Assembly: GCA_036924855.1 (NCBI GenBank)
Contig: JBAGRP010000001.1
Coordinates: forward strand, 3,162,001 to 3,226,000
Reading direction: 5' to 3'
DNA from: Nitrobacteraceae bacterium AZCC 2146
GTDB taxonomy: Bacteria > Pseudomonadota > Alphaproteobacteria > Rhizobiales > Xanthobacteraceae
Length of the DNA stretch: 64,000 bases
Of the stretch, positions 1 to 9,652 are shown in pieces. The translations under genes were made by a program, and so were the position numbers. The stretch's first letter is position 1; each line of letters starts with the position of its first letter. Below the pieces are notes generated by a model. The model saw only the letters and a list, made by a program, of their open reading frames with translations, had not been told where the DNA came from and searched no databases.

Positions 1-1091
1 CCGCCGGGGTCTCGCCGCGCGCGATCGCGGCGGCATCGCCCGGCCTCGTCTACGACCAGGGCATCGTCAACCGCGACCGCGGCCAGCGCGTGTTCGGCCA
101 GCCGTTTACCGAATTCTCGCGGCGGATGGCGGCGGACTACCGGATGCAGCAGGGCCAGGCAAAGATCAAAACCCACGCCGCCGCCTTTGCCCGCGCCGAG
201 AAGGAATATGGCGTGCCGCCGGCGGTGATCGCCGCGTTCTGGGGGCTGGAAAGCGACTTCGGCGTCCAGATGGGCAACCTGCCGACGCTGCGCTCGCTGG
301 TGTCGCTGGCCTATGACTGCCGGCGCTAGAAGATGTTCGAGAACGAGACCATCGCCGCGCTGAAGATCATCGACCGCGGCGATCTGGCGCCGGCCGAAAT
401 GATCGGCTCCTGGGCCGGCGAACTCGGCCAGACGCAGTTTCTGCCAACGCATTATTTCAACTATGCCGTCGATTACGATGGCGACGGCCACCGCAACCTG
501 CTGCGCAGCCCCGACGACGTGATCGGCTCGACCGCGAACTACATTGCCAACGGCTTGAAATGGCGGCGCGGCGAGCCGTGGCTGCAGGAAGTCCGCGTCT
601 CGGCCAACGTGCCGTCTGGTTTTCCCTGGGACCAGGCCGACCTGACGATCCAGCTGCCGCGCGCGAAATGGGCGCAATACGGCATCACCTATCCCGACGG
701 CCGGCCGCTGCCGAACGACAACATGCCGACATCGCTGCTGCTGCCGATGGGACGGACGGGCCCGGCGTTTCTCGCCTACGCGAATTTCGCCGCCTATACC
801 GAATGGAATAATTCGCTGATCTACTCGACCACCGCGGGCTATCTCGCCACCCGCATCGCGGGTGCGCCGCCGATGCACCGGCCGACGGCGCCGATCGCGC
901 AATTGCCGTTCAACGAATTGCGCGAGATGCAGCAATTGCTGACGCGTGCCGGATTCAACGTCGGCAAGGTCGACGGCATCATGGGGCAGCAGAGCCGCAC
1001 CGCGGTGAAGACGATGCAGGTCAAATACGGCCTGCCCGCGGATTCCTGGCCGACGGCCGAATTGCTCGTGCGGCTGCGCGGCGGGCAATGA
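1..1091 (+). pseudogene. Lytic murein transglycosylase, 5'-truncated by the window and interrupted by an in-frame TAG
   Basis: The frame is open from base 3, before any start codon, so the N-terminus with its signal peptide lies outside the window. The upstream part carries the transglycosylase core with the catalytic glutamate in the motif FWGLESDFG (around 237-263). TAG at 327-329 then stops the frame directly after YDCRR, and the same frame continues at once with KMFENETIAALKIIDRGDL, a stretch that is normally continuous in this SLT/MltB-like family. The middle part has the GELGQTQFLP motif. The end (about 900-1088) is a peptidoglycan-binding type 1 domain. The enzyme would cleave peptidoglycan strands in the periplasm, giving anhydromuropeptides. 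An ATG at 333 has no convincing ribosome site and would make a protein without the catalytic glutamate. Either this is a recent nonsense mutation or a base error; no frameshift is present. Confidence 0.85.
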
Positions 1092-1209
1092 TTTTCGTCT
1101 CTTGATGCACCTGCGGGCGGTTGATTTCGGCTGTCCAGTCACCAGCTTGCAGGAGCAGTTGCTCGTCAGAGCCGTCGCTGCGCATCGTCATCATTGAAAT
1201 GAGCATCCC

Positions 1210-1713
1210 ATGTCATTCTACGAATCCGCCGTGCCTGCCTACCTGCAGATGCTCGGCAGCCTGTCCGCCAGCCTGAAGAAGGCCGAAGCCTATGCCGCCG
1301 CAAAGAAGATCGAGCCGAACGCGCTGCTCGGCACGCGACTGTTTCCGGACATGCTGCCGCTGACGCGACAAATTCAGCTGGCCTGCGATTTCGCCACCAA
1401 GGGCAGCGCCCGTCTGTCTGGCAGCGACGTGCCGTCGATCCCGGACACAGAGACCACGTTCGACGAACTGCAGCAGCGCATCGCCAAAACCGTCGACTAT
1501 CTGAAGACCTACAAGCCCGCGCAGTTCGACGGCGCCGAGGCCCGCGAGGTCACCTTCCCCTCCGGCCCCGGCAAAACCACCACGATGACGGGCCAGCAAT
1601 TCCTCAGCAACTTCTCGCTGCCGAGCTTCTATTTCCACGTCACCACCGCCCACGGCATCCTGCGCATGTGCGGCGTCGACATCGGCAAGCGCGATTTCCT
1701 CGGCGCGAACTGA
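1210..1713 (+). CDS. DUF1993 family protein
   Basis: This 167-residue soluble protein has the layout of the DUF1993 family, which belongs to the DinB-like four-helix-bundle proteins. It starts MSFYESAVPAYLQMLGSLSA, has LLGTRLFPDMLPLTRQIQLA near residue 40-60 and ends with a helix containing FYFHVTTAHGILRM near residues 137-150. The biochemical function of the family is unknown. There is no signal peptide or membrane segment. It sits alone, 118 bases after the transglycosylase remnant, and is followed by a strong intrinsic terminator at 1834-1868, so it is probably a single-gene unit. Only a weak ribosome site (GAAATGAGCA) precedes the ATG, but no better start exists. Confidence 0.85.
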   Translation: MSFYESAVPAYLQMLGSLSASLKKAEAYAAAKKIEPNALLGTRLFPDMLPLTRQIQLACDFATKGSARLSGSDVPSIPDTETTFDELQQRIAKTVDYLKTYKPAQFDGAEAREVTFPSGPGKTTTMTGQQFLSNFSLPSFYFHVTTAHGILRMCGVDIGKRDFLGAN

Positions 1714-1720
1714 ACCTTTC

Positions 1721-1804
1721 CGTCATGGCCGGGCAAAGCGCGAAGCGCGGCTTTGCTGGATGTCCCGGCCATCCACGTCTTGCCATGCAGCGAAGACGTG
1801 GATG
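1721..1804. repeat. Palindromic intergenic repeat, family D copy 1
   Basis: The segment begins CGTCATGGCCGGG and contains CCCGGCCATCCACG, forming a long imperfect hairpin around a GCGAAGCGC core. It matches copy D3 (37140-37242) on the opposite strand over about 57 bases with two differences, and shares the end motifs with D2 (33567-33650). Such elements are common between genes in Bradyrhizobium relatives. It lies between the DUF1993 gene and its terminator. Confidence 0.75.
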
Positions 1805-1833
1805 CGAACTCTGAGACACCAACATCACAGTAT

Positions 1834-1868
1834 CTTTCGGCCACCAACTCGGTGGCCGAAAGTTTTTT
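1834..1868 (+). terminator. Rho-independent terminator after the DUF1993 gene
   Basis: CTTTCGGCCACC and GGTGGCCGAAAG form a perfect 12-base-pair stem with a five-base loop, followed by a run of six T (1863-1868). It lies 120 bases after the DUF1993 stop and 120 bases before the alkene reductase start, so it separates the two plus-strand genes. Confidence 0.88.
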
Positions 1869-1927
1869 GTGCTCAGTTATGCGGCGATTTCAGAGTATTT
1901 TTCTGCCCGAAAATGCAGCCATGCAAG

Positions 1928-1939
1928 GCATTGCAATGC
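1928..1939. promoter_or_regulatory. Palindrome upstream of the alkene reductase gene
   Basis: GCATTGCAATGC is a perfect 12-base palindrome 51 bases before the ATG of the alkene reductase. Related ATGCAAGGC and CGCAATGCAC words sit on either side. It could be an operator; no regulator gene adjoins it, so the binding protein is unknown. Confidence 0.35.
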
Positions 1940-1990
1940 GCACCGCAATGCACACTTCAAGCGTATTAGCCATTTTCCGGAACATCAAAA

Positions 1991-3091
1991 ATGAGCAACT
2001 CCAAACTTTTCGAGCCCTATAAGCTCGGCCCGATCACGCTGTCCAACCGCACTGTGATGGCCCCCCTCACGCGCAATCGCGCAATAGCAGGCCTGGTGCC
2101 CAATCCCCTCGCCATCGAATATTACGGCCAGCGCGCCTCTGCCGGCCTGCTGATCACCGAGGCCAGCCAGATCTCGCAGCAGGGCCAGGGTTATCAGGAC
2201 ACGCCGGGAATCTATTCGAAGGAGCAGATCGCCAGCTGGCGCAAGGTCACCGACAAGGTCCATGCCAATGGCGGCCATATCTTCCTGCAGCTTTGGCATG
2301 TCGGACGCATCTCGCATACCGATCTGCAGCCCAACAACGGCGCGCCGGTCGGCCCCTCCGCCATTCGCGCCAGGGGCAAGACCTATGTTGGCAATACCTT
2401 TGCTGACGTTTCCGAGCCTCGCGCGCTAGAACTGAGCGAAATTCCAGGGATCATCGACGGCTTCGCCCGCGGTGCGGCCAACGCGATTGAAGCCGGCTTC
2501 GACGGCGTCGAGATTCACGGCGCCAACGGCTACCTGCTCGACCAGTTCGCGCGGGACGGCAGCAACAAGCGCACCGATGCTTACGGCGGCTCGATCGAGA
2601 ACCGCGCCAAGCTGATGCTCGAAGTGTCCAAGGCCGTTGCCAAGGAAGTGGGCGCCGACAGGACCGGCATCCGCATCTCGCCGGTGACGCCGGCCAACGA
2701 TGTCGCCGACAGCAACCCGCAGCCGCTGTTCGATTACATCGTCGATGGGCTCAGCGCCGAGAAGCTGATCTATCTGCACGTGGTCGAGGGCGCCACCGGC
2801 GGCCCGCGCGACGTCGCCCCGTTCGATTACGCCGGCCTGCGCAAGCGCTTCAAGGGCACCTATATCGGCAACAACGGCTACGACCTTGCGCTGGCCAACA
2901 AGGTGCTGGCGGCCAACGAGGCCGACCTGATCGCGTTCGGAAAGCCGTTCATCTCGAATCCGGATCTGGTCGAGCGCCTGAAGACCGGCGCGCCGCTCAA
3001 CGAGCCGGACAAGGCGACGTTCTACGGCGGCGGTGCCAAGGGCTATACGGATTATCCGGCGCTCGGCGACACGCTGCAGGCGGCGCAGTAA
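1991..3091 (+). CDS. Alkene reductase, old yellow enzyme family (NemA-like)
   Basis: This 366-residue FMN flavoprotein is full length for the NemA/OYE family, which uses NADPH to reduce activated C=C bonds of enals, enones and maleimides and often nitro compounds or nitrate esters. Motifs seen are MAPLTRNRA at residues 23-31 (threonine class at the flavin), WHVGRISH near 102-109, and the substrate anchor EIHGANGYLLDQF with His176, Asn179 and Tyr181. The C-terminal barrel part has the phosphate-binding YIGNNGYD and FGKPFISNPDL motifs. It is cytoplasmic, with no signal. The gene has its own leader between two terminators and a palindrome upstream (1928-1939). The natural substrate cannot be read from the sequence. 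Confidence 0.92.
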   Translation: MSNSKLFEPYKLGPITLSNRTVMAPLTRNRAIAGLVPNPLAIEYYGQRASAGLLITEASQISQQGQGYQDTPGIYSKEQIASWRKVTDKVHANGGHIFLQLWHVGRISHTDLQPNNGAPVGPSAIRARGKTYVGNTFADVSEPRALELSEIPGIIDGFARGAANAIEAGFDGVEIHGANGYLLDQFARDGSNKRTDAYGGSIENRAKLMLEVSKAVAKEVGADRTGIRISPVTPANDVADSNPQPLFDYIVDGLSAEKLIYLHVVEGATGGPRDVAPFDYAGLRKRFKGTYIGNNGYDLALANKVLAANEADLIAFGKPFISNPDLVERLKTGAPLNEPDKATFYGGGAKGYTDYPALGDTLQAAQ

Positions 3092-3108
3092 TCCAACGAC
3101 CATCACGA

Positions 3109-3193
3109 CGTCATTGCGAGCGAAGCGAAGCAATCCAGTTCTTCGGAATCGAAAGACTGGGTTGCTTCGTCGCAAGGGCTCCTCGCAATGACG
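3109..3193. repeat. Palindromic intergenic repeat, family B copy 1
   Basis: The ends CGTCATTGCGAG and CTCGCAATGACG are inverted repeats enclosing GCGAAGCAATCCAG and a partner resembling TGGATTGCTTCG. The whole element can fold back on itself. A second copy lies at 5616-5733 inside the glp operon. Confidence 0.75.
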
Positions 3194-3201
3194 GAAAAAA
3201 G

Positions 3202-3230
3202 AAAAGGCCGGGATCGCTCCCGGCCTTTTT
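3202..3230. terminator. Bidirectional intrinsic terminator between the alkene reductase and glpV
   Basis: GGCCGGGA and TCCCGGCC form a stem around a short loop, flanked by AAAA on the left and TTTTT on the right. It can therefore end transcription of the alkene reductase on the plus strand and of the glp operon, which converges from the minus strand. Confidence 0.85.
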
Positions 3231-3255
3231 GTTGCTTGTTGCCTCAAAACTGAGA

Positions 3256-3380
3256 CCTCATCCTGAGGAGCGGCCACTTGGCCGCGTCTCCTGCGAATGG
3301 CGAAGCCATTCGTCCGGGATGGCCGCGCATATCATCTCATGGTTCGAGACGGCGCCAAGTAGCGCCTCCTCACCATGAGG
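3256..3380. repeat. Palindromic intergenic repeat, family C copy 1
   Basis: The element begins CCTCATCCTGAGGAGC and ends GCGCCTCCTCACCATGAGG, with inner GGCCGCGTCTC and GAGACGGCGCC words. Copies of the same architecture lie at 39260-39328 and 52197-52296. The 318-base gap between 3091 and 3410 holds only this repeat, repeat B1 and a terminator. Confidence 0.75.
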
Positions 3381-3409
3381 GGTCAGTGTGCGGGACGGCT
3401 CCGCAACAC

Positions 3410-5203
3410 TCAGTTCGAGGCGCGCTTCGGCGGCGACGCCGGCCACGACTTGATCAGCGTGTCGTAGTCCACCGTCTCGCCCTTCGGCTTCTCGTTGGCC
3501 AGCTTGCGTTGCGGCGCGATGTTGCCGTCCTTGGCGGACTTCGCATACCAGTATTCCGCCGTCTCTTTCTTGTTGAGCTTCGGCCCGCAGTCGCCCTGAA
3601 CCTTCGATCGTTCAAGCCGCTCCATCACCGAATCCTGCGCCGCCGCCAGCGAGTCCATCGCCGCCTGTGCCGTCTTCGCACCGGACGACGCGTCGCCGAT
3701 GTTCTGCCACCACAGCTGCGCCAGCTTCGGATAGTCCGGGATGTTGTTGCCGGTCGGGGACCACTGCACGCGCGCCGGCGAGCGATAGAACTCGATCAGG
3801 CCGCCAAGCTTGGGCGCACGTTCGGTGAACGATTTGTCCCAGATGTCGGACTCGCGGATGAAGGTCAGACCGACATGGCTCTTCTTGAGGCTCACCGTCT
3901 TCGAGGTGATGAACTGCAGATAGAGCCAGGCGGCCTTGCGGCGATCCGGCGGCGTCGACTTGAGCAAGGTGCCCGAACCGACGTCCTGATAGCCGAGCTT
4001 CATGCCTTCCTTCCAGTAGGAGCCGTGAGGCGACGGCGCCATCCGCCACTTCGGCGTGCCGTCGGCATTCATCACCGGCAGACCCGGCTTCACCATGTCG
4101 GCGGTGAAGGCGGTGTACCAGAACATCTGCTGGGCGATATTGCCCTGCGCCGGCACCGGGCCCGATTCGGAGAAGGTCATGCCCTGCGCCTGCGGCGGAG
4201 CATATTTCTTCATCCAGTCGAGATATTTGACGATCGAATAGACCGCCGCCGGACCGTTGGTATCGCCGCCACGCTCGATAGACGATCCGACCGGACGGCA
4301 GCCTTCCATGCGTACGCCCCATTCATCGACGGGGAGACCGTTCGGCAGACCCCTGTCGCCATTGCCGGCCATCGACAGCCAGGCGTCGGTGAACCGCCAG
4401 CCGAGCGACGGATCCTTCTTGCCGTAGTCCATGTGACCATAGACCTTGACGCCGTTGATCTCCTTGATGTCGTTGGTGAAGAACTCGGCGATGTCTTCAT
4501 AGGCCGACCAGTTCACGGGCACGCCGAGGTCATAGCCATACTTGGCCTTGAACTTGGACTTGTAGTCGGGATTGGTGAACCAGTCGTACCGGAACCAGTA
4601 AAGGTTGGCGAACTGCTGGTCCGGCAACTGGTACAGCTTCTTGTCGGGTGCGGTGGTGAACGACGTACCGATGAAGTCCTTCACGTCCAGCATCGGATCG
4701 GTGACGTCCTTGCCTTCGCCGACCATGTAGTCCGACAGCGCAATCGTCTGGCCATAACGGAAGTGCGTGCCGATCAGATCGGAATCGTTGATCCAGCCGT
4801 CATAGACGTTCTTGCCGGACTGCATCTGGGTCTGCAGCTTCTCGACCACGTCACCTTCCTGGATGATGTCGTGCTTGAGCTTGATGCCGGTGATTTCCGA
4901 AAACGCCTTGGCCAGCGTCCGCGCCTCGTATTCGTGGGTGGTGATGGTTTCCGAGACGATGTTGATTTCCATGCCCTTGAAGGGTTCGGCCGCCTTGGCG
5001 TACCACTGCAGCTCCTTCAGCTGATCGGCCTTGGACAAGGTCGAGGGTTGGAACTCGCTGTCGATCCATTTTTGCGCGGTGGCGTCATCCGCCAATGCAG
5101 GCGCTGCGAGCGTCACCGCCGCCGCGATCAGCGCCGCGGCGCTGGTCATCGTCATGAGGCGCGCCGTGGAGACACGGCCGCCTTGTCTTGTCAGGTGCTT
5201 CAT
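3410..5203 (-). CDS. glpV: Glycerol ABC transporter substrate-binding protein
   Basis: This 597-residue extracellular solute-binding protein is the periplasmic receptor of the rhizobial glycerol importer. It begins MKHLTRQGGRVSTARLMTMT, a basic stretch followed by a hydrophobic core and an APALADD cleavage region, so it is secreted. The long two-lobed form, near 580-600 residues, is typical of GlpV and longer than most sugar-binding proteins. Motifs along the chain include QLPDQQFANLYWFRYDWF and WRFTDAWLSMAGNGDRGLP. A strong ribosome site (GGAGG, six bases before ATG) supports the start. It is the last gene of the minus-strand module, 62 bases after glpU, and is followed by a terminator. Assignment to glycerol rests on the whole operon (glpD, glpS/T, glpP/Q, glpU). 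Confidence 0.9.
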   Translation of the reverse strand: MKHLTRQGGRVSTARLMTMTSAAALIAAAVTLAAPALADDATAQKWIDSEFQPSTLSKADQLKELQWYAKAAEPFKGMEINIVSETITTHEYEARTLAKAFSEITGIKLKHDIIQEGDVVEKLQTQMQSGKNVYDGWINDSDLIGTHFRYGQTIALSDYMVGEGKDVTDPMLDVKDFIGTSFTTAPDKKLYQLPDQQFANLYWFRYDWFTNPDYKSKFKAKYGYDLGVPVNWSAYEDIAEFFTNDIKEINGVKVYGHMDYGKKDPSLGWRFTDAWLSMAGNGDRGLPNGLPVDEWGVRMEGCRPVGSSIERGGDTNGPAAVYSIVKYLDWMKKYAPPQAQGMTFSESGPVPAQGNIAQQMFWYTAFTADMVKPGLPVMNADGTPKWRMAPSPHGSYWKEGMKLGYQDVGSGTLLKSTPPDRRKAAWLYLQFITSKTVSLKKSHVGLTFIRESDIWDKSFTERAPKLGGLIEFYRSPARVQWSPTGNNIPDYPKLAQLWWQNIGDASSGAKTAQAAMDSLAAAQDSVMERLERSKVQGDCGPKLNKKETAEYWYAKSAKDGNIAPQRKLANEKPKGETVDYDTLIKSWPASPPKRASN

Positions 5204-5265
5204 CTGCTTCCTCCGTTGTCATCGTGCAGGCCCGGGTTGATCCCAGGTCTGGTCTCCTTCGCCGT

Positions 5266-5595
5266 CTAGACCGTGCGGAAAATCGCCACGGCCGAAACAA
5301 ACGAAATCACTGTCGCGAGCCACAGGCTCGAGATTTCAAATCCTTCCTCGCCGATCGGCAGGGTCGCAATCGGATTGGTGCCGACAAAGCCGATCCACAG
5401 CAGGTGGATCACGGCGGCCATGATCAGCGAAATGAACAGCCGGTCGCCGCGCGTGGTGGGGATACGCAGGATGCCGACGCGCTCGGCCTCCGGATAGGCC
5501 ACCGCCAGCCACGTCATCGTCCCCAATGTCGCGGCAAGCAGCGCGAAGAAGATTGCCGTCGGCGGCGTCCAGGCCATCCATGCGATGTTTTCCAT
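5266..5595 (-). CDS. glpU: Small membrane protein of the glycerol transporter operon (DUF2160, GlpU)
   Basis: This 109-residue integral membrane protein matches the DUF2160 family found in glycerol ABC operons of rhizobia. Three hydrophobic segments are visible at about residues 11-32 (ending LAVAYPEAERVG), 52-71 and 88-106. The middle loop contains RIPTTRGDRLF. Its exact role is not established; it travels with glpPQSTV and is presumed to be an accessory part of the permease. A weak GGGGAA precedes the ATG at a long spacing. It is separated from glpQ by a 177-base gap filled by repeat B2, while glpV follows after 62 bases, so glpU-glpV may be expressed by read-through or from their own promoter. 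Confidence 0.85.
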   Translation of the reverse strand: MENIAWMAWTPPTAIFFALLAATLGTMTWLAVAYPEAERVGILRIPTTRGDRLFISLIMAAVIHLLWIGFVGTNPIATLPIGEEGFEISSLWLATVISFVSAVAIFRTV

Positions 5596-5615
5596 GTGCT
5601 ACGGTTCCCCGCGTT

Positions 5616-5733
5616 CGTCATTGCGAGCCCGCGAAATTCGCCTCTTGGCGATTTTCGCTGAGCGAAGCAATCCAGAAAGCCACAAGCGAGGAAGAACTGG
5701 ATTGCTTCGTCGCAAGAGCTCCTCGCAACGACG
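5616..5733. repeat. Palindromic intergenic repeat, family B copy 2, inside the glp operon
   Basis: The ends are CGTCATTGCGAG and CTCGCAACGACG, with internal GAGCGAAGCAATCCAG and CTGGATTGCTTCGTCGC inverted words. Compared with copy 1 (3109-3193) it has an extra inner segment. It fills the gap between glpQ and glpU and could form a processing or attenuation hairpin in the operon transcript. Confidence 0.75.
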
Positions 5734-5772
5734 GCGTTGATGCAGGTACTCAATTTCCAACATCAATCCCTC

Positions 5773-6578
5773 CTAAACCCGGCCGAGCGCGAACCCGCGC
5801 GCGATGTAGTTGCGGACGAACCAGATCACCAGCGCGCCCGGGATGATGGTCAGCACGCCGGCGGCGGCGAGCAGCCCCCAGTCCATGCCGGCGGCAGAGA
5901 CGGTGCGCGTCATCACCGCCGAGATCGGCTTGGCATTGACTGACGTCAACGTTCGCGCCAGCAGCAATTCGACCCAGGAAAACATGAAGCAGAAGAACGC
6001 GGCGACGCCGATGCCTGACGCGATCAGCGGCACCAGGATTTTCACGAAGAATTTTGGAAACGAATAGCCGTCGAGGAACGCGGTCTCGTCGATCTCGCGT
6101 GGCACGCTGGAGACGAAACCTTCCAGGATCCACACCGCCAGCGGCACGTTGAACAGGCAATGCGCCAGCGCCACCGCCCATGGCGTATCGAACAGGCCAA
6201 TCGCCGAATACAGATTAAAGAATGGCAGCGCGTAGACCGCGGGCGGCGCCATCCGGTTCGACAGCAGCCAGAAGAACAGATGCTTGTCGCCTAGGAAGCG
6301 ATAGCGCGAGAACGCATAGGCCGCCGGCAGCGCGAAGGAAATCGAGATGATGGTGTTGATGACGACGTATTTCAGCGAATTGATGTAACCGGAATACCAG
6401 CTCTCGTCGGTAAAGATGCGGATGTAATTGGCCAGCGTCGGCTGGTGCGGCCACAGCGTCATGGTCGAGACGATCTCGCTGTTGGTCTTGAAGCTCATAT
6501 TGACGAGCCAGTAGATCGGCAACAGCAGGAAGATCAGGAACAGCGACAGGATCAGGCGGCGCCCGGGGATCGAATGCA

Positions 6579-6579
<1 letters not shown>
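5773..6579 (-). CDS. glpQ: Glycerol ABC transporter permease GlpQ
   Basis: This 268-residue inner-membrane permease belongs to the MalG-like sugar ABC class. It opens with MHSIPGRRLILSLFLIFLLL, a first transmembrane segment, and has about six such segments. The cytoplasmic coupling loop EIDETAFLDGYSFPKFFVKILVPL (about residues 165-188) is the EAA motif that docks on the ATPases. The reading frame stays open upstream, but the internal ATG at 6579 is chosen because its A overlaps the TGA stop of glpP, which indicates translational coupling, and because the length then fits the family. It pairs with GlpP to form the channel for glycerol. Confidence 0.9.
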
Positions 6580-7480
<901 letters not shown>

Positions 7481-7484
<4 letters not shown>

Positions 7485-8566
7485 GCAGTCCCCTCGACAA
7501 GGCGGCTGTCGGCATAGATGTGAACCCGCGATGGATCGAACACCAGTCCCGCTTCGGTTCCCGGAATCGAAAAGCCCTGCGGCACCCGGGCGGCAAATTT
7601 CGCGTCGCCGATCCGCACCCGCGCAAAACTGATACGGCCGAGATCGTCGATCCGTTCGATATGGGCCGACAGCAGGCCTGGCGCCGGCGGCGCGACATGT
7701 ACGAATTCCGGGCGGACACCAACCTCGATCTTCGCGCCGGCCGGCAGATGGTCATACGCTCGCTTCAGCGCAATGGTATGGCCATCGATGCGGGCCTCGC
7801 GGCCGCCGACAACGGCGGGCACGATGTTCATGCCGGGCGAGCCGATGAAATAGCCGACGAAGGTGTGCGCGGGCTTGTCGAACAGTTCCTGCGGCGTGCC
7901 TGATTGCACCACGCGGCCGTCATGCATCACCACCACGGTATCGGCGAAGGTCAGCGCTTCGGTCTGATCGTGGGTGACGTAGATCATCGTCAGGTCGAGG
8001 GCACGGTGCAGCGCCTTCAGCTTGGAGCGCAATTCCCATTTCAAAGCGGGATCGATCACCGTCAGCGGCTCGTCGAACAGCACCGCGGCGACATCGGCGC
8101 GCACCAGCCCGCGGCCGAGCGAAATCTTCTGCTTGGCGTCGGCGGTGAGCCGCGTCGCCTTGCGATTGAGATAGGGCGTGAGGTCGAGCAGATGCGCGAT
8201 CTCCGTAACACGCGCGTCGATCTCGCTGCGCGGCACGCCGCGGTTTTTCAATGGAAAAGCGAGGTTCTGCCCGACCGTCATGGTGTCGTAGATCACCGGA
8301 AACTGGAATACCTGCGCGATGTTGCGCTTCTGTGTCGACAGCGGCGTGATGTCGGCGCCGTCGAACAGGATCTTGCCGCGCGACGGTGCGACGATGCCGG
8401 AGATCAGGTTCAGCAGCGTGGTCTTGCCGCAGCCGGAGGGACCGAGCAGCGCATAGGCGCCGCCTTGCCGCCATGTCATCGAGATCGGCTTCAGCGCAAA
8501 GGAGTCCGGGTCGGCATCATTGCCGCCGTAGGCGTGCGCGAGATCAACGAGATCGATGCGGGCCAT
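7481..8566 (-). CDS. glpT: Glycerol ABC transporter ATP-binding protein GlpT, degenerate signature motif
   Basis: This 361-residue MalK-like ATPase has an N-terminal nucleotide-binding domain and a C-terminal OB-like regulatory domain. Walker A is GPSGCGKT (42-49), Walker B is AAVLFDEP (160-167), and the switch histidine is present in YVTHDQTEA (His199). The ABC signature, normally LSGGQ, reads LTADA at 140-144 (ATRLTADAKQKISLGRG). Its partner GlpS has the opposite pattern: intact signature, missing switch histidine. The heterodimer should therefore have one complete and one incomplete ATP site. The gene lies six bases after glpS and overlaps glpP by four bases. Despite the symbol it is unrelated to the E. 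coli glycerol-3-phosphate antiporter. Confidence 0.9.
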
Positions 8567-8572
8567 GGTTCC

Positions 8573-9652
8573 TCACATCGCCGGCGGGGCGGCGACCAGG
8601 CGGTCGCGGCCATCGAAGACAAAAAGGTTGTTCGGATCGAGTACCGCGTCGAGCACGTGCCCGGGCGGAAAATCATGCACGCCCTGCAGCACCGCGACCC
8701 AGTTGGAGGCGTCGCGTTTCAAATGCACAAAACTTTCCGAGCCGGTGATTTCGGTCACGGTGACCTCAGCCGAAAACGCGTGGCGATCGGCGATGCCGCT
8801 GGCGACTTCCAGCTGATGCGCGCGAAAACCGACGCGATAGGCGCCGTCGCCGAGCCCGGAATAGAGCCCGCTGGCCGGCGCCAGTGCACCACCGGCATAT
8901 TGCACAAAACCGTCCTTCTTCTCGATGCCGACGACATTGAGCGGCGGGTCGGAAAACACTTCCGCGACCCGCAGGGTGTCGGGACGGCGATAGACCTTAG
9001 ACGTGTCCCCAATCTGCAACACCTCGCCTTCCCACAGGCAGACGGTGTGGCCGCCGAGCAGCAGCGCTTCGGACGGCTCCGTGGTGGCGTAAACGAAGAT
9101 CGCACCGGACGCTTCAAAGATGCGCGGCAGTTCGGTGCGCAATTCTTCGCGCAGCTTGTAGTCGAGATTGGCGAGCGGCTCGTCGAGCAGCACCAGATCG
9201 GCGCCCTTCACCAGCGCGCGCGCGATCGCAGTGCGCTGCTGCTGGCCGCCGGATAATTGCAGCGGCGTGCGATCGAGATAGGGCTCGAGCTTCAGCAGCT
9301 TTGCGGCGTCGCGGACGCGGCTTTCGATTTCGGCCTTCGGCTTGCCCTGCACCCGCAGCGGCGAAGCGATGTTTTCGTAGACGCTCAGCGAGGGGTAATT
9401 GATGAACTGCTGGTACACCATCGCCACCGAGCGCTGGCGTACGTCGAAACCGGTGACGTCCTTGCCATCGACCAGCACGCGGCCCTGGGTCGGCTTGTCG
9501 AGCCCGGCGAGCAGCCGCATGATCGAGGTCTTGCCCGCCAGCGTCGGCCCGAGCAGCACGCTCAGGGTGCCTCTTTCCAGCGTCAACGAGACATCGCGAA
9601 TCGTCGGAACGCCATCGACCATCCGCGAGACGTGATCGAGGGTGACGCTCAT
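8573..9652 (-). CDS. glpS: Glycerol ABC transporter ATP-binding protein GlpS, switch histidine replaced
   Basis: This 359-residue ATPase partners GlpT to power glycerol uptake. Walker A is GPTLAGKT (35-42), the signature LSGGQQQR is intact at 133-140, and Walker B is LVLLDEP (153-159). At the switch position, where MalK-type ATPases have YVTHDQ, the sequence is YATTEP, so Thr191 stands in for the histidine. The C-terminal third is a MalK-like regulatory domain. The start codon overlaps the glpD stop by four bases (ATGA), so transport is coupled to glycerol-3-phosphate oxidation at translation. Order glpD-glpS-glpT-glpP-glpQ-glpU-glpV matches the rhizobial glycerol operon. Confidence 0.9.
   Translation of the reverse strand: MSVTLDHVSRMVDGVPTIRDVSLTLERGTLSVLLGPTLAGKTSIMRLLAGLDKPTQGRVLVDGKDVTGFDVRQRSVAMVYQQFINYPSLSVYENIASPLRVQGKPKAEIESRVRDAAKLLKLEPYLDRTPLQLSGGQQQRTAIARALVKGADLVLLDEPLANLDYKLREELRTELPRIFEASGAIFVYATTEPSEALLLGGHTVCLWEGEVLQIGDTSKVYRRPDTLRVAEVFSDPPLNVVGIEKKDGFVQYAGGALAPASGLYSGLGDGAYRVGFRAHQLEVASGIADRHAFSAEVTVTEITGSESFVHLKRDASNWVAVLQGVHDFPPGHVLDAVLDPNNLFVFDGRDRLVAAPPAM

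Noticed and set aside
3278..5269. 663-codon frame on the plus strand over glpV
   Set aside because: It is a His/Arg-rich shadow of glpV; no family motif, and glpV has a signal peptide, a good ribosome site and operon context.
7904..9256. 450-codon plus-strand frame over glpT and glpS
   Set aside because: Shadow of the two ATPase genes; no motif.
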